Source: Prauserella aidingensis (GTDB lineage Bacteria > Actinomycetota > Actinomycetes > Mycobacteriales > Pseudonocardiaceae). Taken from it: a stretch of DNA of 64,000 nucleotides. The position numbers were made by a program, and so were the translations under genes. Below the pieces are notes generated by a model that ran no database searches, had not been told where the DNA came from, and saw only the letters and a program-made list of their open reading frames with translations. Below, piece after piece: positions 25,011 through 33,118 of this stretch. The stretch spans positions 200,238 to 264,237 of the forward strand of contig NZ_JAMTCN010000003.1 of the NCBI RefSeq assembly GCF_024171865.1, read 5' to 3'. Positions within the stretch are counted from its first letter, which is position 1. Every line of letters begins with the position of its first letter.

Positions 25011-26009
25011 ATGGAATTTCGACGTCTCGGCCGCAGCGGCCTCAATGTCAGTGAGATCTCGTACGGCAACTGGCTCACCCACGGTTCCCAGGTGGAGGAG
25101 GACCAGGCGCACGCCTGCATCAAGGCGGCCCTGGACGCCGGCGTGACCACCTTCGATACAGCCGACGTCTACGCGAACACCGCCGCCGAGTCCGTCCTCG
25201 GCCGTGGCCTGCAGGGGCAGCGCCGCGAGAGCCTGGAGATCTTCACCAAGGTCTTCTGGCCGACCGGCCCGAAGGGCCCGAACGACAAGGGCCTGGGCCG
25301 CAAGCACGTCATGGAGTCGGCGCACGCCTCTCTGAAGCGGCTCGGCACCGACTACGTGGACCTGTACCAGGCGCACCGCTTCGACCACACGACGCCGCTC
25401 GAAGAGACGATGCAGGCCTTCGCCGACCTGGTGCGGCAGGGCAAGGTGCTCTATGTCGGCGTCTCGGAGTGGACGGCCGAGCAGATCACCCGCGGCGCCG
25501 AACTGGCCCGCGAGCTGAAGATCCCGTTCGTGTCGAACCAGCCGCAGTACAACATGCTGTGGCGCGTCATCGAGGACCAGGTCGTGCCCGCCTCCGAGCG
25601 CGAGGGCATGAGCCAGATCGTGTGGTCGCCGATCGCGCAGGGCGTGCTCACCGGCAAGTACAAGCCGGGCCGGCCGCTCCCCGCGGGTTCGCGTGCGACG
25701 GACGAGAAGGGCGGCGCGAACACCGTCCAGAAGTTCCTGCGCGACGAGGTGCTCGAGCGGGTCGAGAAGCTCACCCCGCTCGCCCAGCAGGCCGACCTGT
25801 CGCCGGCGCAGCTGGCCGTGGCGTGGGTGCTGCAGAACCGCAACGTCGCGTCGGCCATCATCGGCGCCTCGCGCCCGGAGCAGGTGCACGAGAACGTCAA
25901 GGCCGTCGGTGTGACGCTGGACGACGACCTGATGACGGCCATCGACGACGTGCTCGGCGACGTCGTGGTCACCGACCCGCGCGAGACGAAGAGCCCCGAG
26001 TCGCTCTGA
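25011..26009 (+). CDS. aldo/keto reductase, Kv-beta-like
   Basis: The 332-aa NADPH-dependent (beta/alpha)8 oxidoreductase resembles the voltage-gated potassium channel beta-subunit group (MEFRRLGRSGLNVSEISYG, GASRPEQVHENV). The catalytic tetrad is visible as Asp and Tyr in FDTADVYANT, Lys in FTKVFW and His in YQAHRFDHTTP. Such enzymes reduce aldehydes and ketones, often detoxifying methylglyoxal or sugar aldehydes. It has a leaderless-type start at 25011. It stands alone, between the decayed endonuclease and the minus-strand operon, with a 15-bp tandem repeat downstream. A link to the neighbouring alditol system is possible but not shown. Confidence 0.93.
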   Translation: MEFRRLGRSGLNVSEISYGNWLTHGSQVEEDQAHACIKAALDAGVTTFDTADVYANTAAESVLGRGLQGQRRESLEIFTKVFWPTGPKGPNDKGLGRKHVMESAHASLKRLGTDYVDLYQAHRFDHTTPLEETMQAFADLVRQGKVLYVGVSEWTAEQITRGAELARELKIPFVSNQPQYNMLWRVIEDQVVPASEREGMSQIVWSPIAQGVLTGKYKPGRPLPAGSRATDEKGGANTVQKFLRDEVLERVEKLTPLAQQADLSPAQLAVAWVLQNRNVASAIIGASRPEQVHENVKAVGVTLDDDLMTAIDDVLGDVVVTDPRETKSPESL

Positions 26010-26025
26010 ATCGCCGGGCCCTGCT

Positions 26026-26070
26026 CAGTCGGGGCCGGCTCGGTCGGGGCCGGCTCAGTCGGGACAGGCT
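26026..26070. repeat. 15-bp tandem repeat, three units
   Basis: Units 26026-26040, 26041-26055 and 26056-26070 are near-identical with core AGTCGGGGCCGGCT, plus a partial fourth. They fill the space between the convergent aldo/keto reductase and Zn-ribbon genes. No conventional terminator is seen there. Confidence 0.85.
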
Positions 26071-26429
26071 CAGCGGTCGCGCCCGCCGTCGTCGGAGTGA
26101 CGGCGGCGGGCGTCGGCCGCGGCCGACCACACGAGCCGCACCTCGTCCAGCAGCCGCCACGGCTTGCGTGCGGCCGTGCGCGGCAGCGACCCGGTGAACC
26201 CGACCGGGTGCCTGCGCAGCCTGCGCGCCATGCGGCCGGGTTTGCTGAGCATGCGGTGCCGCAAGTCCTGCAGGTAGCGCCGGCGGACGTCGCGTTCGAT
26301 GGAGGTGCCGCACGTCAGGCACGTGGTGACCACCAGCAGCCGCCCGGCGTAGGCGAGTTCGTGCCGCGTCTCGCGGCCGCACCGGTGGCAGGCGAGCGTG
26401 GCGTGTTCGATCGTTCCCTTCGCGCCCAT
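26070..26429 (-). CDS. small Zn-ribbon-like conserved protein
   Basis: The 119-aa basic protein has two Cys pairs: Cys-His-Arg-Cys near residues 13-16 and Cys-Leu-Thr-Cys near 35-38, in the frame MGAKGTIEHATLACHRCG..VTTCLTCG. This is a zinc-ribbon layout followed by an Arg-rich helical tail. I recognise it only as a conserved actinobacterial hypothetical protein. The chosen ATG at 26429 has GGACGGAAG upstream. A GTG at 26453 overlapping the stop of the IspD-like gene (GTGA) would add eight residues and is a real alternative. It is the last gene of the minus-strand operon, so it is probably coexpressed with the dehydrogenase and cytidylyltransferase genes. Function unknown. Confidence 0.75.
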   Translation of the reverse strand: MGAKGTIEHATLACHRCGRETRHELAYAGRLLVVTTCLTCGTSIERDVRRRYLQDLRHRMLSKPGRMARRLRRHPVGFTGSLPRTAARKPWRLLDEVRLVWSAAADARRRHSDDGGRDR

Positions 26430-26449
26430 CGCTTCCGTCCTCGTCGACG

Positions 26450-27217
26450 TCACGTCCGGTAGTCCGCCGCGGCCAGGACCTGCTCGGCGACCACGAGATC
26501 GTGCGGGTAGGTGATCTTGAAGTTCTGTTGCTCCCCGCGCACCCACCGCACCGGGAGCCCGGAGAACCGCTCCATCACCGAGGCCGTGTCGGTGCCCACG
26601 AAGTCATCACGCGCGGCACGCTCGTAGACCTCGAGCAGCGGCCCCGCGCGGAAGCCCTGCGGCGTCTGGGCCCGCACGATCGACGCCGGTTCCTGTCCGG
26701 TGAGCACCCCCGCACCGTCCACGGCCACCAGGTCGTCGGCGGGCAACGCCGGAATGGCTCCCCCACACTCCCGGGCCTCGTGCAGCACACCCGCGATCAG
26801 CGAGGGACTCACCAACGGCCGCGCGGCGTCGTGGATCAGGACCGTGTCGACCGAACCCTCGTCGATGCGGCTCGACAGCCAGCGCAGCGCGCGCAGCTCC
26901 GACTCCTGTCGTGTCTCTCCGCCGTAGACGAGCTCCACCGGCGCGTCGACCTCGCGGTCCAGCACCCAGTCCACCAGGTCCTTGTCCTGCGGGCGCGTGA
27001 CCAGGAGCAGGACACCGATCTCGGGCACCCGCGCGAACGCGTCGAGCGACCACGACACCAGCCTGCGCCCCGCCAACGGCAGGTACACCTTGTTCATCTC
27101 CGCGCCGACCCGCGTCCCGGCCCCGCTGGCCAGCACGACGCCGGCCGCGGGCGGAACCCGGCGGCTCCGGCCCGCCGCGCCCCGCCGGGTTCTCCGTTCC
27201 GCCACGGCGGAGATCAT
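26450..27217 (-). CDS. IspD/TarI-family cytidylyltransferase
   Basis: The 255-aa nucleotidyltransferase has the IspD-family motifs: nucleotide loop VVLASGAGTRVG (about 27-38), HDAARPLVSP, RAQTPQGFRAG, GTDTASVMERF and NFKITYPHDLVVAE. IspD makes CDP-methylerythritol from CTP and 2-C-methyl-D-erythritol 4-phosphate; TarI uses ribitol 5-phosphate. Here the usual Pro-Lys-Gln after the loop is Met-Asn-Lys-Val-Tyr, so the substrate may differ. Actinobacterial housekeeping ispD normally sits with ispF and carD; neither is here, which suggests a paralogue. It starts 12 bp after the E2 stop in the alditol-type operon, so an alditol phosphate is an attractive but unproven substrate. Confidence 0.8.
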   Translation of the reverse strand: MISAVAERRTRRGAAGRSRRVPPAAGVVLASGAGTRVGAEMNKVYLPLAGRRLVSWSLDAFARVPEIGVLLLVTRPQDKDLVDWVLDREVDAPVELVYGGETRQESELRALRWLSSRIDEGSVDTVLIHDAARPLVSPSLIAGVLHEARECGGAIPALPADDLVAVDGAGVLTGQEPASIVRAQTPQGFRAGPLLEVYERAARDDFVGTDTASVMERFSGLPVRWVRGEQQNFKITYPHDLVVAEQVLAAADYRT

Positions 27218-27229
27218 ACGAGACCGGAC

Positions 27230-28570
27230 TCATCCGAGTTCGCCGCCGAGCAACTCGTCGATCGTGGCCAGCAGCCGCGCGCCTGCGACGCCGTCGGCGA
27301 CCCGGTGGTCGACGCTGAGCCCGAGCGTGCACCGCAGCCGGGTGCCGATCCCGCCCGGCACCGGCACCACCCGCGGCTCGACCGTGCCGACGGCCAGCGC
27401 GGTGGCCTGCGGCGGCGTCAGCAACGCCTGAAATCCGCCGACGCCGCTGCCGCCGAGGTTCGACACGGTGCTCGACGCGGTCGCCGACAGCTCCGACAAC
27501 TCCAACCGGCCCGTCCGGGCCCGCGTGACGACGTCGTCGATGCGCCGGGACAGCGTCGAGAGGTCGCCGGTGTCCGGATCGGGCAGCACCGGCGCGAGCA
27601 GTCCCCGTTCGGTGTCGACGGCGATCGCGAGGGACAGCCTGTCGCAGGGCTGCACCCCGTCGTCGGTCCACGTGGCGTTCAGCTCGGGATGCCTGCGCAA
27701 TGCGGCGGCGAGGACGCGGGTGAACACGACCGTCCAGCTCACGCCGCCGCGCCGGCGCTGCGCCTCGTCGAGGTCGACATCGCGGTACAGCACGAACTGC
27801 GGCACGTCGGCGCTCGCCGTCATCCGCCGGGCGATCGCGGCGCGCCCGTCCCGGCGGCGTGCAGGCGCGTTCGCCGGGGACGCCGCCGGTTCCGGCGACC
27901 GATCACCATCCCGCGGCGGCTCGGCCCGCAGCTCTTCGGCCCGCAGCTCTTCGGCCGGGAGATCGGCCACGCGGATCGTGTCCCACGGGCCGGTCGGGGT
28001 GAGCGCTGCGAGGTCCACTCCCCGTTCCCCTGCCAACCGGCGCGCGGCGGGCACGGCGGCGGGCGGGCGAGGCGGAGCCGCTCCGGCCGCGCCGTTGACA
28101 CCCTGGGCCGCCGGGGTGGCGCCGACCGCCTGCCCGCTGTTCACGGGCGCCGGTGCGGAGTCGGGTACCGGAGCCGATGGGGACTCCGGTGCTGGGGTGT
28201 CCGGTACTGGGGTGTCGGGTGCTGCGGGCTCCGGCGCCACGGTGTCCGGTGCTGGGGTGTCCGGCTCCGCGGAGGCGGAATCCGGCGCGGGGTCGTCGAA
28301 CAGCCCGGCCAGGAGATCGTCGTCCTCGGAGTCGACGTAGGCGATGGGGTCGCCGACGGCGATGACGTCCTCCGGGGCCGCGACGAGTTCGGCGAGTACA
28401 CCGTCGACGGTCGCCTCGACCTCCATGTCGACCTTGTCGGTCGTGACCTCGCAGACGACCTCGCCCTGGCGCACCTGCTCGCCCTCGGCCTTGTGCCACG
28501 TGACGAACACGCCTTCGGTCATGGTCATCGACATCTTCGGCATGACCAGCGGGACCTGCTTGTTCACCAT
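27230..28570 (-). CDS. lipoyl E2 acyltransferase of an acetoin-dehydrogenase-type complex
   Basis: The 446-aa dihydrolipoamide acyltransferase has one lipoyl domain (1-78, lipoylated Lys46 in TTDKVDME). A long Pro/Asp/Ala linker (about 88-160) follows, then a short peripheral-subunit-binding region near 170-200 and a catalytic domain (about 235-446) with [10 protein letters not shown] (His422, Asp426). Pairing with AcoA/AcoB-like E1 genes points to an AcoC/PDH-like role: transfer of an acetyl group from the E1 reaction to CoA. It overlaps the E1 beta gene by 7 bp. No dedicated E3 is in the operon; the Lpd at 45299 could serve. The open frame extends far upstream only by reading through E1 beta in another frame. 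Confidence 0.9.
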   Translation of the reverse strand: MVNKQVPLVMPKMSMTMTEGVFVTWHKAEGEQVRQGEVVCEVTTDKVDMEVEATVDGVLAELVAAPEDVIAVGDPIAYVDSEDDDLLAGLFDDPAPDSASAEPDTPAPDTVAPEPAAPDTPVPDTPAPESPSAPVPDSAPAPVNSGQAVGATPAAQGVNGAAGAAPPRPPAAVPAARRLAGERGVDLAALTPTGPWDTIRVADLPAEELRAEELRAEPPRDGDRSPEPAASPANAPARRRDGRAAIARRMTASADVPQFVLYRDVDLDEAQRRRGGVSWTVVFTRVLAAALRRHPELNATWTDDGVQPCDRLSLAIAVDTERGLLAPVLPDPDTGDLSTLSRRIDDVVTRARTGRLELSELSATASSTVSNLGGSGVGGFQALLTPPQATALAVGTVEPRVVPVPGGIGTRLRCTLGLSVDHRVADGVAGARLLATIDELLGGELG

Positions 28571-29607
28571 CGCCGCACCAACTCCCCTGCCTTCGTCACG
28601 ATGTCGTCGACCTGTGGCACCGCGGCCTGTTCGAGCTGGGGTGCGTACGGGATCGGCGCGTCGAGGCCGCACAGCCGGGACACCGGCGCCTGCAGCCGGC
28701 CGAACGCGGGCGATTCGACGATGCGCGCGGCGATCTCGGACATGAATCCGCCGGTCTTCGGCGCCTCCTGCACCAGCAGTGCCCGGCCCGTCGCGGCCAC
28801 GCTGTCCACAATGGTCCGATCGTCGAGTGGTCGGAGCGTGCGCGGGTCGAGCACGCCGGCCGACACGCCGTCGGCGGCGAGCCGCTCGGCGGCCTCGAGT
28901 GCGCGCGACACCATCACGCCGGTGGCGACGATCGTGACGTCGGTTCCGGTACGGCGGACCGCCGTCTCGCCCAGCGGCACCCGCACGGGCTCCTCCGGCA
29001 CCGGCCCGCTCTGCTTGTAGAGCAGCTTGTGCTCCAGCACGATCACCGGGTTCGGATCGTCGATCGCGCTGAGCAGTAGGCCCTTCGCGTCGGCGGCGGT
29101 GCTCGGCATCACCACCTTCAGGCCCGGCACGTGGGCGAACCACGCCTCCAGGCTCTGCGAGTGTTGAGCGGCCGCGCCGGTTCCGGAGCCGCCCGGCGCG
29201 CGCAGCACCATCGGCACGGTCGCCGCGCCGCCGAGCATGAAGTGGATCTTCGCCGCCTGGTTGGCGATCTGATCCATCGCCTGGGCCGTGAAGTCGGAGA
29301 ACTGGATCTCCACGATCGGGCGCATCCCCGCCAGGCCCGCGCCCACGGCGGCGCCGACGATCCCGAGTTCGCTGATCGGGGTGTCACGCACCCGCTCGGT
29401 GCCGAAGCGGTGCACCAGATCGCCGCTGACGCCGAACGCACCGCCGTAGGTGCCGACGTCCTCACCGAACAGAAACACCCGGTCGTCGGCCGCCATGGCC
29501 TGCGCCATCGCCTCGCGCACGGCCTCGGAGTAGGTCAGTGTCCGCGGTTCGACCGCCGCCGAGTCCACGGGGCCGGAGGCGGGTCTCGTGTCGCTGGTGG
29601 TCGTCAT
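28564..29607 (-). CDS. acetoin-dehydrogenase-type E1 beta subunit
   Basis: The 347-aa transketolase-like beta subunit has [17 protein letters not shown] (conserved Glu that activates thiamine diphosphate) near residue 50. It also shows [24 protein letters not shown] and [37 protein letters not shown]. It pairs with the alpha subunit 4 bp upstream (ATGA overlap) to form the alpha2beta2 E1. The first 22 residues are an extra tail. PDH and branched-chain E1 beta proteins are close relatives, so the acetoin-type label comes mainly from its partner. It decarboxylates or cleaves its substrate and loads the acyl group on the E2 lipoyl arm. Confidence 0.9.
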   Translation of the reverse strand: MTTTSDTRPASGPVDSAAVEPRTLTYSEAVREAMAQAMAADDRVFLFGEDVGTYGGAFGVSGDLVHRFGTERVRDTPISELGIVGAAVGAGLAGMRPIVEIQFSDFTAQAMDQIANQAAKIHFMLGGAATVPMVLRAPGGSGTGAAAQHSQSLEAWFAHVPGLKVVMPSTAADAKGLLLSAIDDPNPVIVLEHKLLYKQSGPVPEEPVRVPLGETAVRRTGTDVTIVATGVMVSRALEAAERLAADGVSAGVLDPRTLRPLDDRTIVDSVAATGRALLVQEAPKTGGFMSEIAARIVESPAFGRLQAPVSRLCGLDAPIPYAPQLEQAAVPQVDDIVTKAGELVRRW

Positions 29608-30632
29608 GCTCGGGCTCCTCCGGCGATCGGCTCCCCTGCCGGGGCGTAGACGGCGTCGGTCAGCGTCGCGGCGTCGGCGTCCGGTGCGGCGTTCGCCGTG
29701 CGGATCGCCTCCCGCACGCGGTCGCGCGCGAGGGTTCTGCACTCCTCGACGTCCGATGCGGACAGTGCGGGCGCGGTGGCGGCGCCTGCCGTCGCACCGC
29801 CACCGGTGACGGCGGCCTCGAACGCCGCGATCGGATCGCGCTCGCGCCAGCTCTCGATCTCCTCGCGGGTGCGGTAGAGGTTCTTGTCGCTCTTGGAGTG
29901 GCCCTTCCAGCGGTAGGTCAGCGCCTCCACGAACGACGGCCCGCCTCCGGACCTCGCCCGCTGTACGGCGTCGGCGACGGCGTCGTGCACGGCCTGCGGA
30001 TCGTTGCCGTCCACCGTCACACCGGGGATGCCGTAGCCGTGCGCACGCTCGGCGAGGGTGTCGACGTTGAACGCCCTGTCGACCGACATCGACATGCCGT
30101 ACCGGTTGTTCTCGCACACGAACACCACCGGCAGGTCCCAGATCGCGGCCAGGTTGACACCCTCGTGCCAGGCGCCCTCGTTGACGGCGCCGTCGCCGAA
30201 GAAGCTGACGACGACCTCGGAGCCGCCGCGCATCCGCACGGCGAGTCCCGCACCCGCCGCGATGGGCACGCCGCCAGCGACGATGCCGTTGGCGCCGAGG
30301 TTGCCGGTGGCGACGTCGGCGATGTGCATCGACCCGCCGCGGCCCCGGCAGTAGCCGGTCTCCTTGGCCAGCAGTTCGGCCATCATCGCGTCGAGCTTCG
30401 CACCCTTGGCGATGCAGTGGCCGTGACCGCGGTGGGTCGAGGTGATGTAGTCGCCTTCGGACAGTGCCATGCAGGCACCCGTCGGCACGGCCTCCTGGCC
30501 GATCGACAGGTGCATCGTGCCGTGCATGAGGCCGCGCGCGAACATGTCGTCCACCGCCTCCTCGAAGCGGCGGATCGTCCACATGGTGGTGAGCGCGTGC
30601 CTGGCCGACTCCGGATCCGTGGTCAGCGTCAC
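29604..30632 (-). CDS. acetoin-dehydrogenase-type E1 alpha subunit (AcoA-like)
   Basis: The 342-aa thiamine-diphosphate-binding alpha subunit has GDGAVNEG (146-153) and CENN (173-176), which form the ThDP/Mg2+ motif. The stretch [17 protein letters not shown] and [11 protein letters not shown]-type sequence match, by eye, acetoin dehydrogenase AcoA better than PDH or branched-chain E1 alpha. AcoA-type enzymes cleave acyloins of the form CH3-CO-CHOH-R, giving acetyl-CoA via the E2 and an aldehyde. The start is GTG at 30632, overlapping the stop of the SAF oxidoreductase (GTGA), so translation is coupled. It is the second gene of the operon controlled by the TGCAC palindromes at 32010 and 32090. 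Confidence 0.88.
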   Translation of the reverse strand: MTLTTDPESARHALTTMWTIRRFEEAVDDMFARGLMHGTMHLSIGQEAVPTGACMALSEGDYITSTHRGHGHCIAKGAKLDAMMAELLAKETGYCRGRGGSMHIADVATGNLGANGIVAGGVPIAAGAGLAVRMRGGSEVVVSFFGDGAVNEGAWHEGVNLAAIWDLPVVFVCENNRYGMSMSVDRAFNVDTLAERAHGYGIPGVTVDGNDPQAVHDAVADAVQRARSGGGPSFVEALTYRWKGHSKSDKNLYRTREEIESWRERDPIAAFEAAVTGGGATAGAATAPALSASDVEECRTLARDRVREAIRTANAAPDADAATLTDAVYAPAGEPIAGGARA

Positions 30633-31930
30633 GGGAGGGTCACCTCCTCGCCCGCCAGCAGCCGGTCCTGCAGCCTGCGCAGGGTGGCGATCGTCGTGGT
30701 CTCGTCGACGGCGACGTCCTCGGCCGTCAGCACGGTGCCCTCGGGGACGTCGCGGAGCACGCGGCCGCCCGGGACGAGGCCGAGCGGGAGGTGCCCGTCG
30801 TCGCGCACCGCGGAGGCCCGGTCGGTGATGCCGTACACGGTCTCGCCGCCGATGCCGTCGATCCGTTCGCCCGCGGCGAGGTCACGCTTGGCCACCGCGA
30901 GCACCTCGGCGTTCCAGGCCACAGGGGCGAGACTGGGAGTGCGGTCCACGACGGCCTCGGCGACCGACAGCGGCGCCTCGACGCTCGCCAGGTGATACGG
31001 GCGGTAGAAGGTGTAGTACGGGCCTTTGCCCATGCCCAGGTAGGCCATTTCGGACACGACGGCGGGGTGGTCGCTGCGGCCGATGACGAACACGCCGGGC
31101 GCGACCGGGCCGGTGCAGTAGTCGACCATGCCCTCGCCCGGCAACACGCCGCCGTCGGACTCCGGTCGGAAGGTCTCCGCCAGTGCCTCGACCGTGCAGT
31201 GCAGGCCGGTCATGCCCCGCGAGGGCACGACGAGATCCACACCGTTGGCCAGCGCGGCCATCTCGATCATCGTCTTCGAGCCGTCGACGAAGCTGGCGAG
31301 CATGTGCGGGTTCATGCCCTTCGCCTCGGCCTCCTCGGTCAACGACGCGGGTGTGGCCGACGGGCGGAGCGGGTTGTTCTTGCCCTTGCCCGCGCAGACG
31401 ACGTCGAAGCCGATGTCGCGCACGTAGTCGGCGAGGGCCTTGCACTCGACGGGTTCGTCGCCCCGGCACACCGTGTACACGCGGCCCGTCCGCTCGGCGA
31501 CGGTCTTCAGCAGGTAGCCGATGGTCACGTCGCATTCGACGTTGAGCATCGCGATGTCCTGGCCGGCCAGCAGGCCGTGGAACGCCACCCGGGCGCCGAC
31601 CTCGGGCACTCCGCTGGCGTCGACGAGCACGTCGAGCGGCAGGCCGGTCAGCGTGGTGGCGTCGCCGGTGACGACGGGCGTGCCCGCCTCGATCATCCGC
31701 GACAGCTCCGCGCGGTCGCCGCTCAGTACGGCGTCGCCGCGGCCCGCCTCGGCGAACGCACGGCGTCCGCGGTCCGGGGCGATGTCGGCGATCGCCGCGA
31801 CCTCCATCCCGTCGATCCGGCTCGCCTGCACCACGAAGCCGAGCCCCATCTGCCCCGCGCCGACGAGCCCGACCCGGACCGGCCGGCCCAGTTCCCGCTC
31901 CCGTGCTCGCAGCCGATCGACATACCTCAT
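30629..31930 (-). CDS. NAD(P)-dependent oxidoreductase with C-terminal SAF domain
   Basis: The 433-aa protein has a homoserine-dehydrogenase-like Rossmann domain ([12 protein letters not shown], residues 21-32), a middle catalytic region with CAGKGKNNP and a C-terminal SAF domain (about 340-433). The family is annotated variously as SAF oxidoreductase or FlgA-like. I know it as a sugar-acid or polyol-phosphate dehydrogenase group but cannot name the substrate. The start at 31930 has GGAGGAAAC upstream; 29 further upstream codons are not family-like. It is the first gene of the dehydrogenase operon, so it probably makes the substrate of the following acetoin-type complex. The 5' flank carries two copies of the regulon palindrome. 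Confidence 0.85.
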   Translation of the reverse strand: MRYVDRLRARERELGRPVRVGLVGAGQMGLGFVVQASRIDGMEVAAIADIAPDRGRRAFAEAGRGDAVLSGDRAELSRMIEAGTPVVTGDATTLTGLPLDVLVDASGVPEVGARVAFHGLLAGQDIAMLNVECDVTIGYLLKTVAERTGRVYTVCRGDEPVECKALADYVRDIGFDVVCAGKGKNNPLRPSATPASLTEEAEAKGMNPHMLASFVDGSKTMIEMAALANGVDLVVPSRGMTGLHCTVEALAETFRPESDGGVLPGEGMVDYCTGPVAPGVFVIGRSDHPAVVSEMAYLGMGKGPYYTFYRPYHLASVEAPLSVAEAVVDRTPSLAPVAWNAEVLAVAKRDLAAGERIDGIGGETVYGITDRASAVRDDGHLPLGLVPGGRVLRDVPEGTVLTAEDVAVDETTTIATLRRLQDRLLAGEEVTLP

Positions 31931-32009
31931 CCGCGTTTCCTCCGGTCCGCTTCGCCTGCGCCTGATGCGGGTGAACGTGGGTGCACACCACCGCATCCAC
32001 ACGCCGTGT

Positions 32010-32025
32010 TTGCACAAATGTGAGA
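32010..32025. promoter_or_regulatory. SorC-type operator, imperfect copy
   Basis: TTGCAC-AAAT-GTGAGA matches the full palindrome at 35067 in the first arm and spacer length and half of the second arm. It lies 80 bp upstream of the SAF oxidoreductase start. Confidence 0.6.
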
Positions 32026-32089
32026 ACTATGTGCACCTTGGTTCTTACTTGGTAGCACGGGAGATCTGCAGCACACAAGCGCCAAGGCT

Positions 32090-32105
32090 CTGCACATACG
32101 TGCAC
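32090..32105. promoter_or_regulatory. SorC-type operator
   Basis: CTGCAC-ATAC-GTGCAC has TGCAC/GTGCA arms with a 4-bp spacer, as at 35067. Its centre is 80 bp from that of the 32010 copy, allowing DNA looping or cooperative binding at the promoter of the dehydrogenase operon. Confidence 0.65.
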
Positions 32106-32237
32106 GCGAGGCGGGCGGGGAAACCACGATCGCGATCGCCCGTCGGCGACGGCGCCGTTCCGGCCGCACCCGCCGGCGGACGACCGGAGGTGCGGACAAG
32201 GGAGCCCGGCCGGAACACCGGTCCCGGAACGCACGAA

Positions 32238-32276
32238 GGCGGCCGCGCCTCCCGTCGTCGGGGAGACGCGGCCGCC
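32238..32276 (-). terminator. terminator after gutM
   Basis: A hairpin of about 15 bp (GGCGGCCGCG plus CTCCC with one mismatch, then GGGAG and CGCGGCCGCC) begins 43 bp after the gutM stop. It separates the PTS operon from the promoter of the dehydrogenase operon. Confidence 0.75.
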
Positions 32277-32319
32277 CGCGTTCTCGTGTTCACCGGCCGC
32301 GCCGGCGGACCGGACCCGG

Positions 32320-32715
32320 TCAGGTGCGCGCCGAGCGCAGTCCACCCGCGTTGAGCCGGCCCGCCATGCCGATCGCCTCGCGCACGGCCTTGGCCAGCGC
32401 CGCCGTGTCGGCCCGCTCCTCGGCACCGTCGATCGGACCCGTCAACTCGGTCCGCTCCGTGAACCGGGCGAAGACCGACGCGCCCTGCATCGCCTGTGCC
32501 CGCGTGATCTCACCGCGCCTGCGGTCGATCACCAGCAGCACGATCGCACCGCGGAGCCGGCCTTTCGCCCGGCCGCTCACCAGCAACATCCCGCTGCGGT
32601 TCTCGTCGTCGGCGAGTGCGTTGACGGCGCTCTGATACGCCAGGTGCTGTCGGTAACTGAGCACGCCCGCCACCACGAACGCGCCGAGTACGAGCACCAC
32701 CGCCTGCCACGTCAC
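32320..32715 (-). CDS. gutM: GutM-family protein of the glucitol PTS operon
   Basis: The 131-aa protein has an N-terminal transmembrane helix (about 3-20) followed by a soluble domain with LAYQSAVNALADDENRSGMLLVSGRAKGRLRGAIVLLVID, the GutM pattern. In E. coli GutM activates the glucitol operon together with the repressor GutR (SrlR). GTG at 32715 overlaps the srlB stop (GTGA), so it is the last coupled gene of srlA-srlE-srlB-gutM. A membrane-anchored sensor or PTS-associated regulator is the likely role. Here the DNA-binding partner would be the SorC-type protein at 35454, since no SrlR homologue is present. Confidence 0.82.
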   Translation of the reverse strand: MTWQAVVLVLGAFVVAGVLSYRQHLAYQSAVNALADDENRSGMLLVSGRAKGRLRGAIVLLVIDRRRGEITRAQAMQGASVFARFTERTELTGPIDGAEERADTAALAKAVREAIGMAGRLNAGGLRSART

Positions 32716-33086
32716 GGCGTCGCTCCCCGGAACCCGACCCGCGCACCCGCGGCCGGGGTCGAGATCGTGCCCTTGGCGTGCACGGCGCCCGGAAGGAGCT
32801 CCGTGCCGTCGTCGGGATTCAGGTACACCACGACGTGCCCGAGCGTGCTCAGGTTCTCGTGCGCCCTGTCCCCCACCGCGACCACGTCGACGTCCTCGTC
32901 GCCGATGCTGAACACGTCGCCGGTGCGAATCTCCCGCTCGGGCCCCTTCGCCGGGCCGTGGACCACGCTGACGCTCTCCAGCGCATCCGGGATGGGGTCG
33001 GCGTACAGGATCACGACGCCACCCTCGACCATCTCCGCGGCCTCGTCGCCGGCACGCAGGACCGTGCTCTCGTAGTAGAAGCTCAT
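32712..33086 (-). CDS. srlB: PTS glucitol/sorbitol-family EIIA component
   Basis: The 124-aa soluble phosphocarrier of the Gut family has His43 in SVVHGPAKG. This matches, by eye, the phosphorylated His43 of E. coli SrlB. The conserved LSTLGHVVVYLN and LPGAVHAKG segments follow. It accepts phosphate from HPr and passes it to the Cys of EIIB. The start at 33086 is set by GAGGAGG and by family similarity; a longer frame adds 19 residues without similarity. It lies 32 bp after srlE and overlaps gutM by 4 bp. The Gut family carries hexitols and other alditols, so the true sugar is open. Confidence 0.9.
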   Translation of the reverse strand: MSFYYESTVLRAGDEAAEMVEGGVVILYADPIPDALESVSVVHGPAKGPEREIRTGDVFSIGDEDVDVVAVGDRAHENLSTLGHVVVYLNPDDGTELLPGAVHAKGTISTPAAGARVGFRGATP

Positions 33087-33118
33087 GTGTTCCTCCTCGA
33101 ACCCGAACTCGCCTGCCG

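Noticed and set aside
28564-30632. Branched-chain 2-oxoacid dehydrogenase E1 (bkdAB)
   Set aside because: The alpha subunit matches acetoin dehydrogenase AcoA better by eye, and the operon context is alditol-like. The alternative is not fully excluded.
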